DNA of 64,000 bases, from positions 6,844,767 through 6,908,766 of the forward strand of contig JAPTHN010000015.1 of assembly GCA_026936325.1 (NCBI GenBank). Direction: 5' to 3'. Below the pieces are notes generated by a model. That model made no database searches. It was not told the DNA's origin and saw nothing but the letters and a program-made list of their open reading frames with translations. This document shows, piece by piece, positions 48,881 through 57,934 of this stretch. This DNA is from Platynereis dumerilii. Its lineage: Eukaryota; Annelida; Polychaeta; Phyllodocida; Nereididae. The position numbers and the translations under genes are program-made. Numbering within the stretch: position 1 is the first letter of the stretch; the number at the start of each line of letters is the position of its first letter.

Positions 48881-48930
48881 AGCGCTGACGCAAGCGGTCT
48901 TTCGCTGATGCAGAAGTCACTTTTGGTCAC

Positions 48931-48940
48931 CATAAAAAGG
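48931..48940 (+). promoter_or_regulatory. TATA-like box upstream of the transposase
   Basis: CATAAAAAGG lies about 80 bp before the preferred ATG at 49017, so a transcript start near 48965 would give a short leader. Inferred from motif and position. Confidence 0.4.
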
Positions 48941-49016
48941 GCCACAGAGGACCTCCTTGCTTCATTTGTTGATTGCCCTTCATAGAGAACACAACGACTG
49001 CCTACTTCACAAATAC

Positions 49017-50268
49017 ATGATGAATAAAGAAGAAATTTTTGTTGCTGCTGGTGCTGCTGCTTTTAGAGCTGTCTATGTCAGACACAGAAGGAGGAGGATT
49101 CGCAACTGGTTGCTGCAGAGGGAACAACATGGTCACTACTATAAACTGATGCCTGAACTGCAAGTCAATGATGTGTCTGGCTACTACAACTTCACTAGAA
49201 TGCCCCCTGACATCTTTGCTGAACTCCTGGAAGCTGTTGGACCGCTCATCACTAAGCAAGACACAAACATGAGGAAGGCTTTGGAACCTGGTCTGTAGTT
49301 GGCTATCAACCTGCAGTACATGGCTACAGGAAACAGCTACAAGTCCCTAGCTTATGCTTTCCGTGTGGCACCCAACACCATCTGCAACTTCATCCCTGAG
49401 GTCTGCCTTGCCATCGTTCATGCCTTCGAAAGACAGCTGGCACTACCCACACAGCCTGAAAGATGGAAGGAGATAGCCAAGGCCTTTGAGACGAGATGGA
49501 ACTTGCCTCACTGCATTGGAGCTCTGGATGGCAAGCACATCGCAATCCGATGTCCCAGGCAAGGAGGCTCCTTGTTCTACAACTACAAGGGATTTCATTC
49601 CATTGTCCTGATGGCCCTCGTTGATGCCGACTACAAGTTCATCTATGTGCAGGCTGGCTGTCAAGGAAGTGCATCTGATGGCGGCGTCTTCAAGGACACA
49701 ACACTTCGACAACTCCTGGACAACGGAGAACTAGGCCTACCACCTCCAGAGTCCAGAACCTCTACCTGGCACAGAAGACAATCCTTTCCCATATTACATC
49801 GTGGGTGACGAGGCATTTCCCCTGAAGACATGGCTGCTGAAACCAGTGCCAAGAACGAACCTTGAAATTGCTTCCAGAGTCTGCAACTACAGGATTTCAA
49901 GAGCCAGGAGAGTGGTGGAGAATGCCTTCGGTCTGCTGTCACACATGTTCAGATGCTTCCTGACCACCATGCCCCAACGACCTACAAGAGTGACATACAT
50001 TAAAATGGCTGCTTGTGTTCTACACAACATTCTGCGAGACAGAGTAGGCGTCCACCATGCCCGTGACAATGAAGTTATGGACAGAGAAGATCCACACACA
50101 CATGACGTCACTGAAGGAGTTTGGAGAGGAGACCGTCAATTGCATGACCTAGGAGAACCACTTCGACACGGAAATGCCTCCAGAGATGCCAAGGCAGCTC
50201 GAGACTACCTACGTGCCTATTTCAACAGTCCAGCAGAAAGTGTCCCTTGGCAGTTGGACAAAATCTGA
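49017..50268 (+). pseudogene. Harbinger transposase (HARBI1-like DDE nuclease)
   Basis: It cuts and joins DNA at the element's ends. Reading from ATG 49017 (an in-frame ATG also lies at 48957), the basic N-terminal part has VRHRRRRIRNWLLQREQHGH, followed by a helical region. The DDE triad is visible: Asp in ALDGKH (49527-49529), Asp in SASDGGVF (49677-49679) and Glu in RRVVENAFG (49918-49920). The C-terminus includes MAACVLHNILRDR, typical of the family. Length, about 415 codons, is near the usual 350-430. Two lesions separate the pieces: an in-frame TAG at 49296-49298, where the family usually has a residue in the GLxLAIxL motif, and a one-base shift near 49752. Otherwise it is intact, so the copy is young. 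A histone-type stem-loop lies 39 nt after the stop. Confidence 0.9.
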
Positions 50269-50375
50269 AGAAGATGCAGACTATCTATTCAAAACAACAA
50301 ACCCCAGGCCCTTTTAAGGGCCACCAAATTCTCCCAATTGAGCTGGCCATGTACACATCCTATGTTGACAAAACA
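50267..50375. repeat. 3'-UTR repeat, inverted partner at 51845-51950
   Basis: The 3' UTRs of the two convergent genes are homologous. 'agaagatgcag', 'acaacaaa', the stem-loop, and a trailer with TACACATCC and ATGTTGACAAAA occur in order on both. From the hairpin onward about 60 of 67 positions match, and the first 23 are identical. Confidence 0.85.
50307..50322 (+). terminator. Histone-type 3' stem-loop after transposase
   Basis: GGCCCTTTTAAGGGCC has a 6-bp perfect stem (G-C, G-C, three Y-R pairs, U-A) and a UUUA loop, followed by ACCAAA. It starts 39 nt after the transposase stop codon. This matches the metazoan replication-dependent histone mRNA hairpin (GGYYYU-UHUH-ARRRCC, then ACCMA), which binds SLBP and replaces poly(A). 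The same 16 nt plus ACCAAA recurs in sense orientation after the opposite gene (51917-51902). An HDE-like purine tract downstream is weak on this side. Confidence 0.7.
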
Positions 50376-50390
50376 AGCCCAAAAATCAAT

Positions 50391-50571
50391 CAATCTATCT
50401 GTCTATCTATCTATCAATCCAAGTCCAATCCCTGCAAAGTGACGACAACTGCTTTTGTTTTCTGCAGTGTGTATATGTAACGAGCATTGTTTTCCATCTA
50501 TCGAGCTATCTATCTGCCTATCTATCTATCTATCTGTCTGTCTATCTATCTATCTGTCTATCTATCTATGC
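50391..50571. repeat. (TATC)n microsatellite tracts
   Basis: Interrupted TATC/TGTC tetranucleotides at 50391-50420 and 50496-50570, downstream of the transposase stem-loop. A further tract lies at 51402-51490, beyond the nested element. Confidence 0.8.
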
Positions 50572-50650
50572 AAGTGTCATCACTGCAACATGACGATCAC
50601 TTGTTTTTCTTTGCTACAGTGTATATGCGACGTGCACATTTTTTCTTCTA

Positions 50651-51400
50651 CACTCTTGCTCATAAATATGGAATATACCGAAATAACCACGATCCTTGTT
50701 TTATTTTTTACCCTTGTTTTGGGTTGGTCCAGATTTATAAAATTAACTTCAACATGCTGAGAAGAGGCTCAACTAGCCCGATATGAATGGCTTGAGTGGA
50801 TTTTGCCTATTTTGAGGTTTTCATGAACAATGGTGATAAACCAACCTTGTTCATTGTGATAAACTCTTAATTGCTAGCAGTCAAAACAATGTCTAGTTGA
50901 AATTATAGTACATTTTGGTAGGGCACACATAGGTTGTAAAATTATATATCAATAAAACGTTCCTGGTTATCATGCAGTCTTGGAATTTGAAAATGTAAAA
51001 AACTGTTCCATTGGACCAAGCATAAATATGACCCATTTTGTCTGTGCTGTGATTATTTGTCTCGGAGGTTTCACATGCCAATGACCATTGAATTGACTCA
51101 TTTAGAGGTTAATCTTTCCTTTGAAGCCAGTAATTTTCACAAATCAACAATTTTGGATGGATTTCTAACCCTACATAAAATTCATATTTTGACCTTTTTT
51201 GCATCGCTTTTTCAATATCCTCCAGCCTCCTAAATTTTCAAAGATTTGAGTAAATATTCAAGTGAGGACTTCAAATAACTCTTAAGGAATCCACTTAAGT
51301 TCTTAAAAGTGTGATTTTAACCATTGGATTCAAACGGGGTAGCTACAATTCAATGGCAGTTTTCGTGTTTTCCTATATTCCATATTTATGAGCAAGAGTG
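50651..51400. mobile_element. 750-bp TA-flanked element nested in Harbinger
   Basis: Perfect 27-bp terminal inverted repeats start CACTCTTGCTCATAAATATG at both ends, with TA on each side (50649-50650 and 51401-51402). No transposase frame is present, so it is a non-autonomous Tc1/mariner-like element inserted after the Harbinger was formed. It lies between the two convergent genes and so does not disrupt them. Confidence 0.85.
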
Positions 51401-51508
51401 TATCTAGCTATCTATCTACCTATCTATCTATCTATCTATCTATCTATTTATCTATCTATCTATCAATATACCTATCTATCTGTCTATCCCTTTTCTAAAC
51501 ATAAAAAA

Positions 51509-51686
51509 GCACTTGTACTCGACAAGTTATATTACAAAGTGATGCACTTGTACTAGTGCAAGCAACACAAGTTTTAAAACCAAAGCACTTGTACTAGTGC
51601 ATTACATTTTAATTAAGAAATTTATGCACTTGTACTAGTGCAATAAAAATATGTTTACACCAAAGAATGCAGCACTTGTACTAGTG
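51509..51686. repeat. Five copies of a TGCACT-N6-AGTGCA motif
   Basis: TGCACTTGTACTAGTGCA or close variants lie at 51509, 51543, 51585, 51625 and 51672, spaced 34-47 bp apart in non-identical surroundings. Each is a 6-bp inverted repeat around TGTACT. They sit just beyond the 3' end of the leftward gene. Function unknown. Confidence 0.75.
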
Positions 51687-51901
51687 GAGCACTTGGTAGG
51701 TTTTTGAGCAAACAAAGGGGGAACTAGCACCTTGCTTTTATGAAGGTGATGACTTTTAATGAAGGCCAGGAACGGACTTTTTTTTTGGGGGATTGTCAAC
51801 GTTTTTTTTTGCTCTTTTTTGGCTCTTTTCGGTCAACACAAGCTCTTTTTTTTTGTCAACATGGGATGTGTACGTGGCCTGCCCTTTTGGGAGGATTTGG
51901 T

Positions 51902-51917
51902 GGCCCTTAAAAGGGCC
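51902..51917 (-). terminator. Histone-type 3' stem-loop after the MADF gene
   Basis: On the minus strand GGCCCTTTTAAGGGCC, followed by ACCAAA, begins 30 nt after the TAG at 51950-51948. It is identical to the hairpin behind the transposase. Downstream, purine-rich stretches (CCAAAAGGGCAGG, then several AAAAGAGC-type runs between 51855 and 51800) could serve as the histone downstream element that pairs with U7 snRNA. SLBP/U7 processing is inferred. Confidence 0.7.
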
Positions 51918-52502
51918 GAGGGTTTTTTGTTGTCTTTGCTGCATCTTCTACTTCTGTGGAGAAAGGACAGTCTCACTCCAACTGTGTGAAGGGGAAGGCT
52001 GGTGCTGCTGCTGATGGGCCATTGGTTGACCATAGCTGGGTCCAGGGTAGCCGTACTTCTCGGGGCTCTCAGTCAGCATCAGTGTCAAGGATCCTGGGCT
52101 GGGCTGCATCATGGTGTAGCTCGGAGTCTGGCTGGATCTTCCTGGCGTTGGGTGCTGGTGCTGGAAGTGATGGCTGCTGGAAGCGTGGGGCTGCTGCTGG
52201 TGGTGCTGCTGGTGGTGCTGCTGGTGACGGCACAAACGTCGCAGGAGGAGGAGGAGGTGGTGGCATCTGCTGGCCATCGAAAAACATTGATTCCATTATT
52301 TACAGTAGGTGGCAGCAACTGCCGGTCACAGTGGCCACTGATGAAGCTGAAGAGGCTGGAAGGTTTCCTCCTGAGGTCTTGTCTGGCGGCTGCGGATTTC
52401 CATCTCCCTCTGCTTGTCCCAGTAAATGGCAGCCTCTGCAAACGATTTCACCATTCACTGTCTCAGTTGAGGGCTGCATCGACGTCCCACGTTGTAGAGG
52501 TC

Positions 52503-53504
52503 TTAGCACTTGATTCTCCAGGACTCCTCATCGTCGTCCAACTCCTGGTAGTTGGGGCACATCCTGCAGCCAGAGCCTCTGGAGGTCTTCCTGGAGGAGG
52601 TCATGGCGTGCATGCTGCCAGCTATGACGTTCATGGTGGAGGTCATGCCTTCATCTGTTGTGGCCTTTCTCTTCCTTGACACCGCTCCAGGCTTTGGCAC
52701 ACCAGGGAAGACTTGGGACTGCTGGCTGTCAGGTCTGGACTGTGATGGCTCTTCTGGGAGGTCCTGCAGGTCATAAGAAGGTGGCAGGGAATCTTCAGGG
52801 TTGTAGCTGTCCCCGGAGTCTGAGGCTGGTCTGTTGACGGACAGCTGGGAAATGGCGGACAGCTCCTTGCCTGGCTTGTGGACGATGGAGTCCTTCAGGA
52901 ACCCACAGTTGGCTAGGATGAACTGGTCCCTCTCTGTTGGGCTCTCCTTCCTGCCAGCTCCTGAAGCTTCAGGCTTGATGAGTCTGGAGTAGTGCGTCCT
53001 CACTGTCTTCCTCCAGTTGAAGACATCCTGGGAAGTGAACTTCGGTCCCAGCTCCTTGGCTTTGGCCTGGTCCAGAAGTAACTTTTCGTTGCCCTTGTAC
53101 CCTCTGGAGCCCTTCATGTACAGGACAGGATGCTCTCTGTACCAATTGAGCAGGTCGTCTTCTTGCTCCGCTGTGATGCCCATGTAGTCTTTGATGTTCT
53201 TCTTGGCGGTCTTCCCTTTGCCCTTCTTGCCCTTGGACTTGGCTTCAGGAGCTGTAGGGCCCTCATCATCAGACGAATGGTGGTCTTCCTCCTCGAAGGT
53301 GTCGTCCAAAATGACATCTTGAAGATCAGGCTGGCTCTGTTGTGGCTTTGCAGTCTTCTTTGGAGTCTTCTTTGGAGTCTTCTTTGGAGTCTTCTTTGGA
53401 GTCTTCAGCAGGCTTGTCAGCAGGCTTGTCTCTGTCAGCTTCAGATGAGGATTCTTCTTCAGTGCTGTCATCTTGGTGGCCCTCGTAGATGGTCTCGCTG
53501 ACAA
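52503..53504 (-). CDS. MADF (Myb/SANT-like) core reading frame
   Basis: 333 codons, the longest convincing frame in the element. Order: a Lys/Thr-Pro repeat (34-52), an acidic segment (66-81), a Lys-rich putative nuclear signal (88-104, AKSKGKKGKGKTAKK), the MADF domain (113-178, with conserved-type Trp in LLNWYREHP and VFNWRKT), then a Ser/Pro/Gln-rich linker and SRKRKA (second basic patch). MADF domains bind DNA through a three-helix fold. The ATG at 53504 may not be the true start, because the upstream overlapping frame (53652-53326) looks like the real N-terminus. It ends DDDEESWRIKC. Confidence 0.7.
   Translation of the reverse strand: MSARPSTRATKMTALKKNPHLKLTETSLLTSLLKTPKKTPKKTPKKTPKKTAKPQQSQPDLQDVILDDTFEEEDHHSSDDEGPTAPEAKSKGKKGKGKTAKKNIKDYMGITAEQEDDLLNWYREHPVLYMKGSRGYKGNEKLLLDQAKAKELGPKFTSQDVFNWRKTVRTHYSRLIKPEASGAGRKESPTERDQFILANCGFLKDSIVHKPGKELSAISQLSVNRPASDSGDSYNPEDSLPPSYDLQDLPEEPSQSRPDSQQSQVFPGVPKPGAVSRKRKATTDEGMTSTMNVIAGSMHAMTSSRKTSRGSGCRMCPNYQELDDDEESWRIKC
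53356..53405. repeat. 15-bp tandem repeat in the MADF gene
   Basis: About 3.5-4 copies of TCTTCTTTGGAGTCT-type units. It is translated in two overlapping minus frames as KTPKK and DSKED. It is a natural slippage site and the point where the two frames of the gene cross. Confidence 0.8.
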
Positions 53505-53790
53505 CAGTGACTTTGCTTGAAGTTGTCTTCGTCTGGCTGACGTCTTTGGCTGGAGTTGCAGCAGGAGTGCTGCCAGGAGTGTGCAGTGTAGACCTCATGC
53601 TGAGTTTGGTTGGTGCCCTTATGACGGTCCCTCTTTTCTTCTTTGGTCCCATGTTGGCAAAAAGTAGCAGCAAAAGTACTAGCAATTGTAGCAACAAATG
53701 TAGCAGCAAATGTAGCAGTTGAGTGTCGTGGATTCTAGGTGTGTTCTGGTCGAAGATCTGGGTGGGTATGGTGCTCTAAACTGGCCCCCT

Positions 53791-53803
53791 CTATATATAT
53801 GCA
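53791..53803 (-). promoter_or_regulatory. TATA box for the MADF gene
   Basis: On the minus strand GCATATATATAGA is followed by a G/C-rich stretch. A start about 30 bp downstream (near 53765) would give a leader of roughly 110 nt before the ATG at 53652. Confidence 0.5.
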
Positions 53804-54329
53804 GGGTGCGGACCAGCTCTTTTCCCTTGCTTCGCCCCCCCAGCAAGAAGTTGACACGCAGACAAAGGGTTGATGCTAAAAATAGAACAATGCATGCACT
53901 CAGGCACCACCCTGTCTGCTGCGTTGGGGGTCCAAAAGCCGCGGCGAGGACCCTCACACGTGCGGCGAACATATGACTTCCCTCGACGTGTGTCTGAAAC
54001 ACGTGCCATGAGGCAAGAGCTTTCTGCTACGCTGCTGTTGCCACAGCGATGCTGTTCTTGGCGCACTGAACCTTTAAAAACCTGCAGCGCGCATTGATTT
54101 CTTGATTCGCTTGTTCTTGCATTGCCACTTCTTCCCTCGCAAAGATTCAGCCGGCTGAAACTGTTTTTCCTGCATCGTCAAATTTCTAGGAATTGCGTAG
54201 CAAGACTTCTTAACACGGCGCATGCTGTTCATGTCTCGCCGTAAAGCCAAAATTGACAGCGTACATGCTCAAATCTTTGCCCTTTCCTGGAAATTCGTTC
54301 TACGCCGTCGCTTAAACCATCTGTTACGT

Positions 54330-54350
54330 CGTCGTGAGAACTAGGCATAA
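54330..54350. repeat. Right TIR and target duplication of Harbinger
   Basis: 54330-54347 is the exact inverse of the left end. TAA at 54348-54350 is the second target copy. The satellite beyond it (54351 onward) continues the sequence seen at 47277 onward. Confidence 0.92.
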
Positions 54351-57300
54351 CAGAGAGAGAGCTGTTGAGGCAGAATAGCCGATGAGGAGTTACAGAAGGA
54401 TAGTAGCAGAGGGAGGGTAGCGGAGGAATCGTATCAGATGGAAAATAGCAATGGGAGGATAGCAGGTGGAGAGTAGAATAGTGAGGGTAGCAGAGGGAGA
54501 GTAACAGATGGAAAGAAGTAGATGGAAAGTAGCAGACGGAGAGTAACAGAGGGTGAGTAGCAGAGTGAGAGTAGCAGATGGTGAGTAACAGATGGAGAGT
54601 AACAGAGGGAGAGTAGCACAAGGAGAATAAGAGAGAGTGGCAGATGGAGAGTAGTAATTGACTAGTAGCATATGGAAGGTAGTGGAGGGAGAGTTTCAGA
54701 TGGAGAGTAACAGAGGGAGAGTAGTTGAGGCAGAGTAGCAGATGCGGAGTTACAGAAAGAGGGTAGTAGAGGAAAAATAGCAATGGGAGAGCAGCAGATG
54801 GAGAGTAGAAGAGTGAGGGTAGCAGAGGGAGAGTAGCAAATAGAAAGAAGTAGATGGAAAGTAGCAGACAGAGAGTAACACAGGGAGAGTAGCAGTGGGA
54901 GAGTAGCAGATGGCAAGTAACAGTTGGAGAGTAGCAGAGGGAGAACAGCAGATTGTGAGTAACAGAGGGAGAGTAGCAGATGGAGAGTAGCAGATGGAGA
55001 GTAGCAGAGGAAGAATAGCAGATCATGAGTAACAGAGGGAGAGTAGCAGATAGAGAGTAGCAGAGGGAGAGTATCAGTCCGAGAGTAGCACAGGGCGAGT
55101 TGCAGAGGGAGAGTTGCAGATGGCTGGTAACAGATGGAGAGTAACAAAGGGAGAGCAGCAGATGGTCAGTAATAGAGGGAGAGTGGCGCATTGAGAGTAG
55201 CAATTGAAGAGCAGCAGATGGAGAGTAGCAGAAGGAGAGCAGAAGATGGAGAGTGAATGAGAGAGTGGCTGATGGAAGGCTGCAGATGGAGAGTAGCAGA
55301 GGGAAGGTAGTAAAGGGAGAGTAGCAGAGGGAGAGTAGCCGATGGAAAGAAGTAGAGGGAGGGTAGCAGATTGAGAGTAACAGAGGGTGAGTAGCAGAGG
55401 GAGAGTAGCAGATGGCAAGTAACAGATGGAGAGTAGCAGAGGGAACGTAGCAGATGGAGAGTGACATAGGGAGAGTGGCAGATGGAGAGTAGCAGATGAG
55501 GAGTAATAGAGGGAGAGTAGCAGATTGAGAGTATCAGAGAGAGAGTGGCATATAGAGTAGTAATTGGAGATTACCATATGGAGAGTAGCGGAGTTTGAGT
55601 AGCAGATGGTGAGTAACAAAAAGAGTAACAGAGGGTGAGTAGCAGATTGAGAATACGAGAGAATGACAGGTGGAGAGTAGTGATTGGAGAGTGGCATATG
55701 GAGGGTAGTGGAGGGAGAGTTTCAGATGGAGAGTAACAGAGGGAGAGTAGTTGACGCAGAGTAGCAGATGAGGAGTTACAGAAGAAGAGTAGCAGAGGGA
55801 AAATAGCAATGGGAGGGTAGCAGATGGAGAGTAGAAAAGTGAGGGTAGCAGAGGGAGAGTAGCAGATGGAAAGAAGTAGATGGAAAGTAGCAGATGGAGA
55901 GTAACACAGGGAGAGTATCAGAGGGAGAGTAGCAGTTGGAAAGTAACAGACGGAGAGTAGCAGAGGGAGAATAGTAGATCGTGAGTAACAGAGGGAGAGT
56001 GGCAGATGGAGAGTAGCAGAGGGAGAATAGCAGAGGGAGAGTAGCATAGGGACAGTAACAGAGGGAGAGTTGCAGATAGACAGTAGCAGAGGGAGAGTTG
56101 CGGATGAAGAGTACCAGATTGAGAGAATCAGTCCGAGAGTAGCACAGGGAGAGTTGCAGAGGGAGAGTTGCAGATGGCTGGTAACAGATGGGGTACAAAG
56201 GGAGAGTAGCAGATGGAGAGTAATAGAGGGAGAGTGGCACATTGAGACTAGCAATTGGAGAGCAGCAGATGGAGGGTAGCGGAGGGAGAGTTGCATAGGG
56301 AGAGTGACATGGGGAGATTAGCTGTGGGAGAGTGGCAGATGGCGAGTAACTGATAGAGAGCAAAAGGGACAGAGTAGCAGAGGAAGAGGATCAGATGAAG
56401 AGAAGCAAATGAAGAGTAGCAATGGGAGGGTAGCAGATGAAGAGTAGTCGATTGATAGTTGCAGGTTGAGAGTAACAGCTGGAGAGTAGCAGAGGGAGAG
56501 TAGTAGAGGGAGAGTACCAGATGGATCTTGGACACTGGGAGAGTAGAAAAGTTAGAGTAGCAGAGGAAGAGTAGCAGATGGAAAGAAGTAGAGGGTAGCA
56601 TGTGGAGTGGAACAGAGGGTGAGTAGTCGAGGGAGAGTACCAGATGGAGAGTATTAGAGGGAAAATAGCAGATGGAGAGTAACAGAGGGAGAGTGGCAGA
56701 TTGAGAGTAGCAGATGAAGAGTAATAGAGGGAGAGTAGCAGATGGAGAGTATCAGTGAGTGGCATATAGAGAGTAGCGGAAGGAGAGATGCAGATGGAGA
56801 GTAGCAGAGGAAGTGTAGCAGAGGAATCGGCGCAGATGGAAAATAGCAATGGGAGGATAGCAGATGGAGAGTGTAAGAGTGAGGGTAGCAGAGGGAGAGT
56901 AGTAGATGGAAAGAAGTAGATGGAAAGTAGCAGATGGATAGTAACACAGGAAGAGTAGCAGAGGGAGAGTAGCAGATGGCAAGTAACAGATGGTCAGTAG
57001 CAGAGGGAGAATAGCAGATCATGAGTAACAGAGGGAGAGCAGCAGATGGAGAGTAGCAGAGACAGAGTTGCGGATGGAGAGTAACAGATGTAGGGTAGCA
57101 GAGGGAGAGTAGCAGATGAAGAGTGGCAGATTGAGAGTAGCAGTCCGAGAGTAGCAGAGGGAGAGTTGCAGATGAAGAGTAGGAGATTGAGAGTAGCAGT
57201 CCGAGAGTAGCAGAGGGAGAGTTGCTGAGGGAGAGTTGCAGATGGTGAGTAACGGATGGAGAGTAGCAGATGGAGAGTAATATAGACGGAGTGGCACATT

Positions 57301-57934
57301 GAGAGTAGCAATTGAAGAGCAGCAGATGGAGAGTAGCAGAGAGAGAGTAGCAGGTGGAGAGTAGCTGAGGGAGAGGTACAAATGGAGAGTAGCAGAGGGA
57401 GAGTTGCAGAGTGAGAGTAGCAGAGGGAGAGCAACAGATGGAGAGTAGCAGAGGGAGAGTAGCAGAAGGAGAGTGAACGAGAGAGTGGCAGATAGAGTGC
57501 TGCAGATGGGGAGTAGCAGAGGGAGGGTGATAGAGGGAGAGTACCAGATGGAGAGTGACAGAGGGAGAGTGACAGAGTGAGAGTAGCAGAGTTAGAGTAG
57601 CAGATGGAGAGTAGCAAATGGAAAGAAGTAGAGGGAGGGTAGCAGATTGAGAGTAACAGAGGGTGAGTAGCAGATGGCAAGTGACAGATGGAGAGTAGCA
57701 GAGGGAACATAGCAGATGGAGAGTAACATAGGGAGATTGGCAGATGGAGAGTAGCAGATGAGGAGTGTAGCTGATGGAGAGTATCAGATAGAGAGTGGCA
57801 TATAGAGTAGCAATTGGTGATTAGCATATGGAGAGTAGCAGAGTGAGAGTAGCTGATGGTGAGTAACAGATGCAGAGTAACAGAGGGAGAGTAGCAGATG
57901 GAGAATAAGAGAGAGTGATAGAAGTAGAGTAGTA

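Larger units (their letters stand above)
51948..53652 (-). pseudogene. Harbinger MADF/SANT DNA-binding protein (in several frames)
   Basis: The accessory protein of Harbinger elements. In studied elements its counterpart binds the element's DNA and carries the transposase to the nucleus. The likely start is the ATG at 53652 (MGPKKKRGTVIRAPTK); the upstream ATG at 53709 adds a Leu-rich run from a simple repeat. That frame stays open to 53326. The core lies in a second frame, 53504-52503 (333 codons), with the MADF domain at about residues 113-178 (DDLLNWYREHP to HYSRLIK). The switch falls at a 15-bp tandem repeat (53356-53405), read as acidic DSKED in one frame and basic KTPKK in the other. 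Beyond the stop at 52503, a Gln/Pro-rich tail runs in other frames to the TAG at 51950. Introns or lesions could explain these breaks; I cannot decide. Confidence 0.7.
48315..54347. mobile_element. PIF/Harbinger DNA transposon, 6.03 kb
   Basis: 18-bp perfect terminal inverted repeats (TGCCTAGTTCTCACGACG), a TAA duplication and two convergent genes identify a near-complete Harbinger. The transposase runs rightward (49017-50268) and a MADF-type DNA-binding protein leftward (53652-51948). A 750-bp TA-flanked element (50651-51400) is nested between them, so the element itself is about 5.3 kb. The subterminal regions are GC-rich, with repeated TCGCCGA/TCGGCGA motifs on the left (48486-48810). It sits inside the 14-bp satellite. 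Perfect ends with only a few lesions suggest a recent insertion. Confidence 0.92.

Noticed and set aside
50307-50322. Bacterial-style intrinsic terminator
   Set aside because: No U-tract follows the hairpin, and the context is a eukaryotic transposon; the ACCAAA flank fits the histone 3' end better.
54229-55467. 412-codon minus frame and many others of 60-393 codons in 38.7-62.3 kb
   Set aside because: All are translations of the stop-free strand of the 14-bp satellite; overlapping frames give the same rotating peptide and there is no domain, promoter or conserved start.
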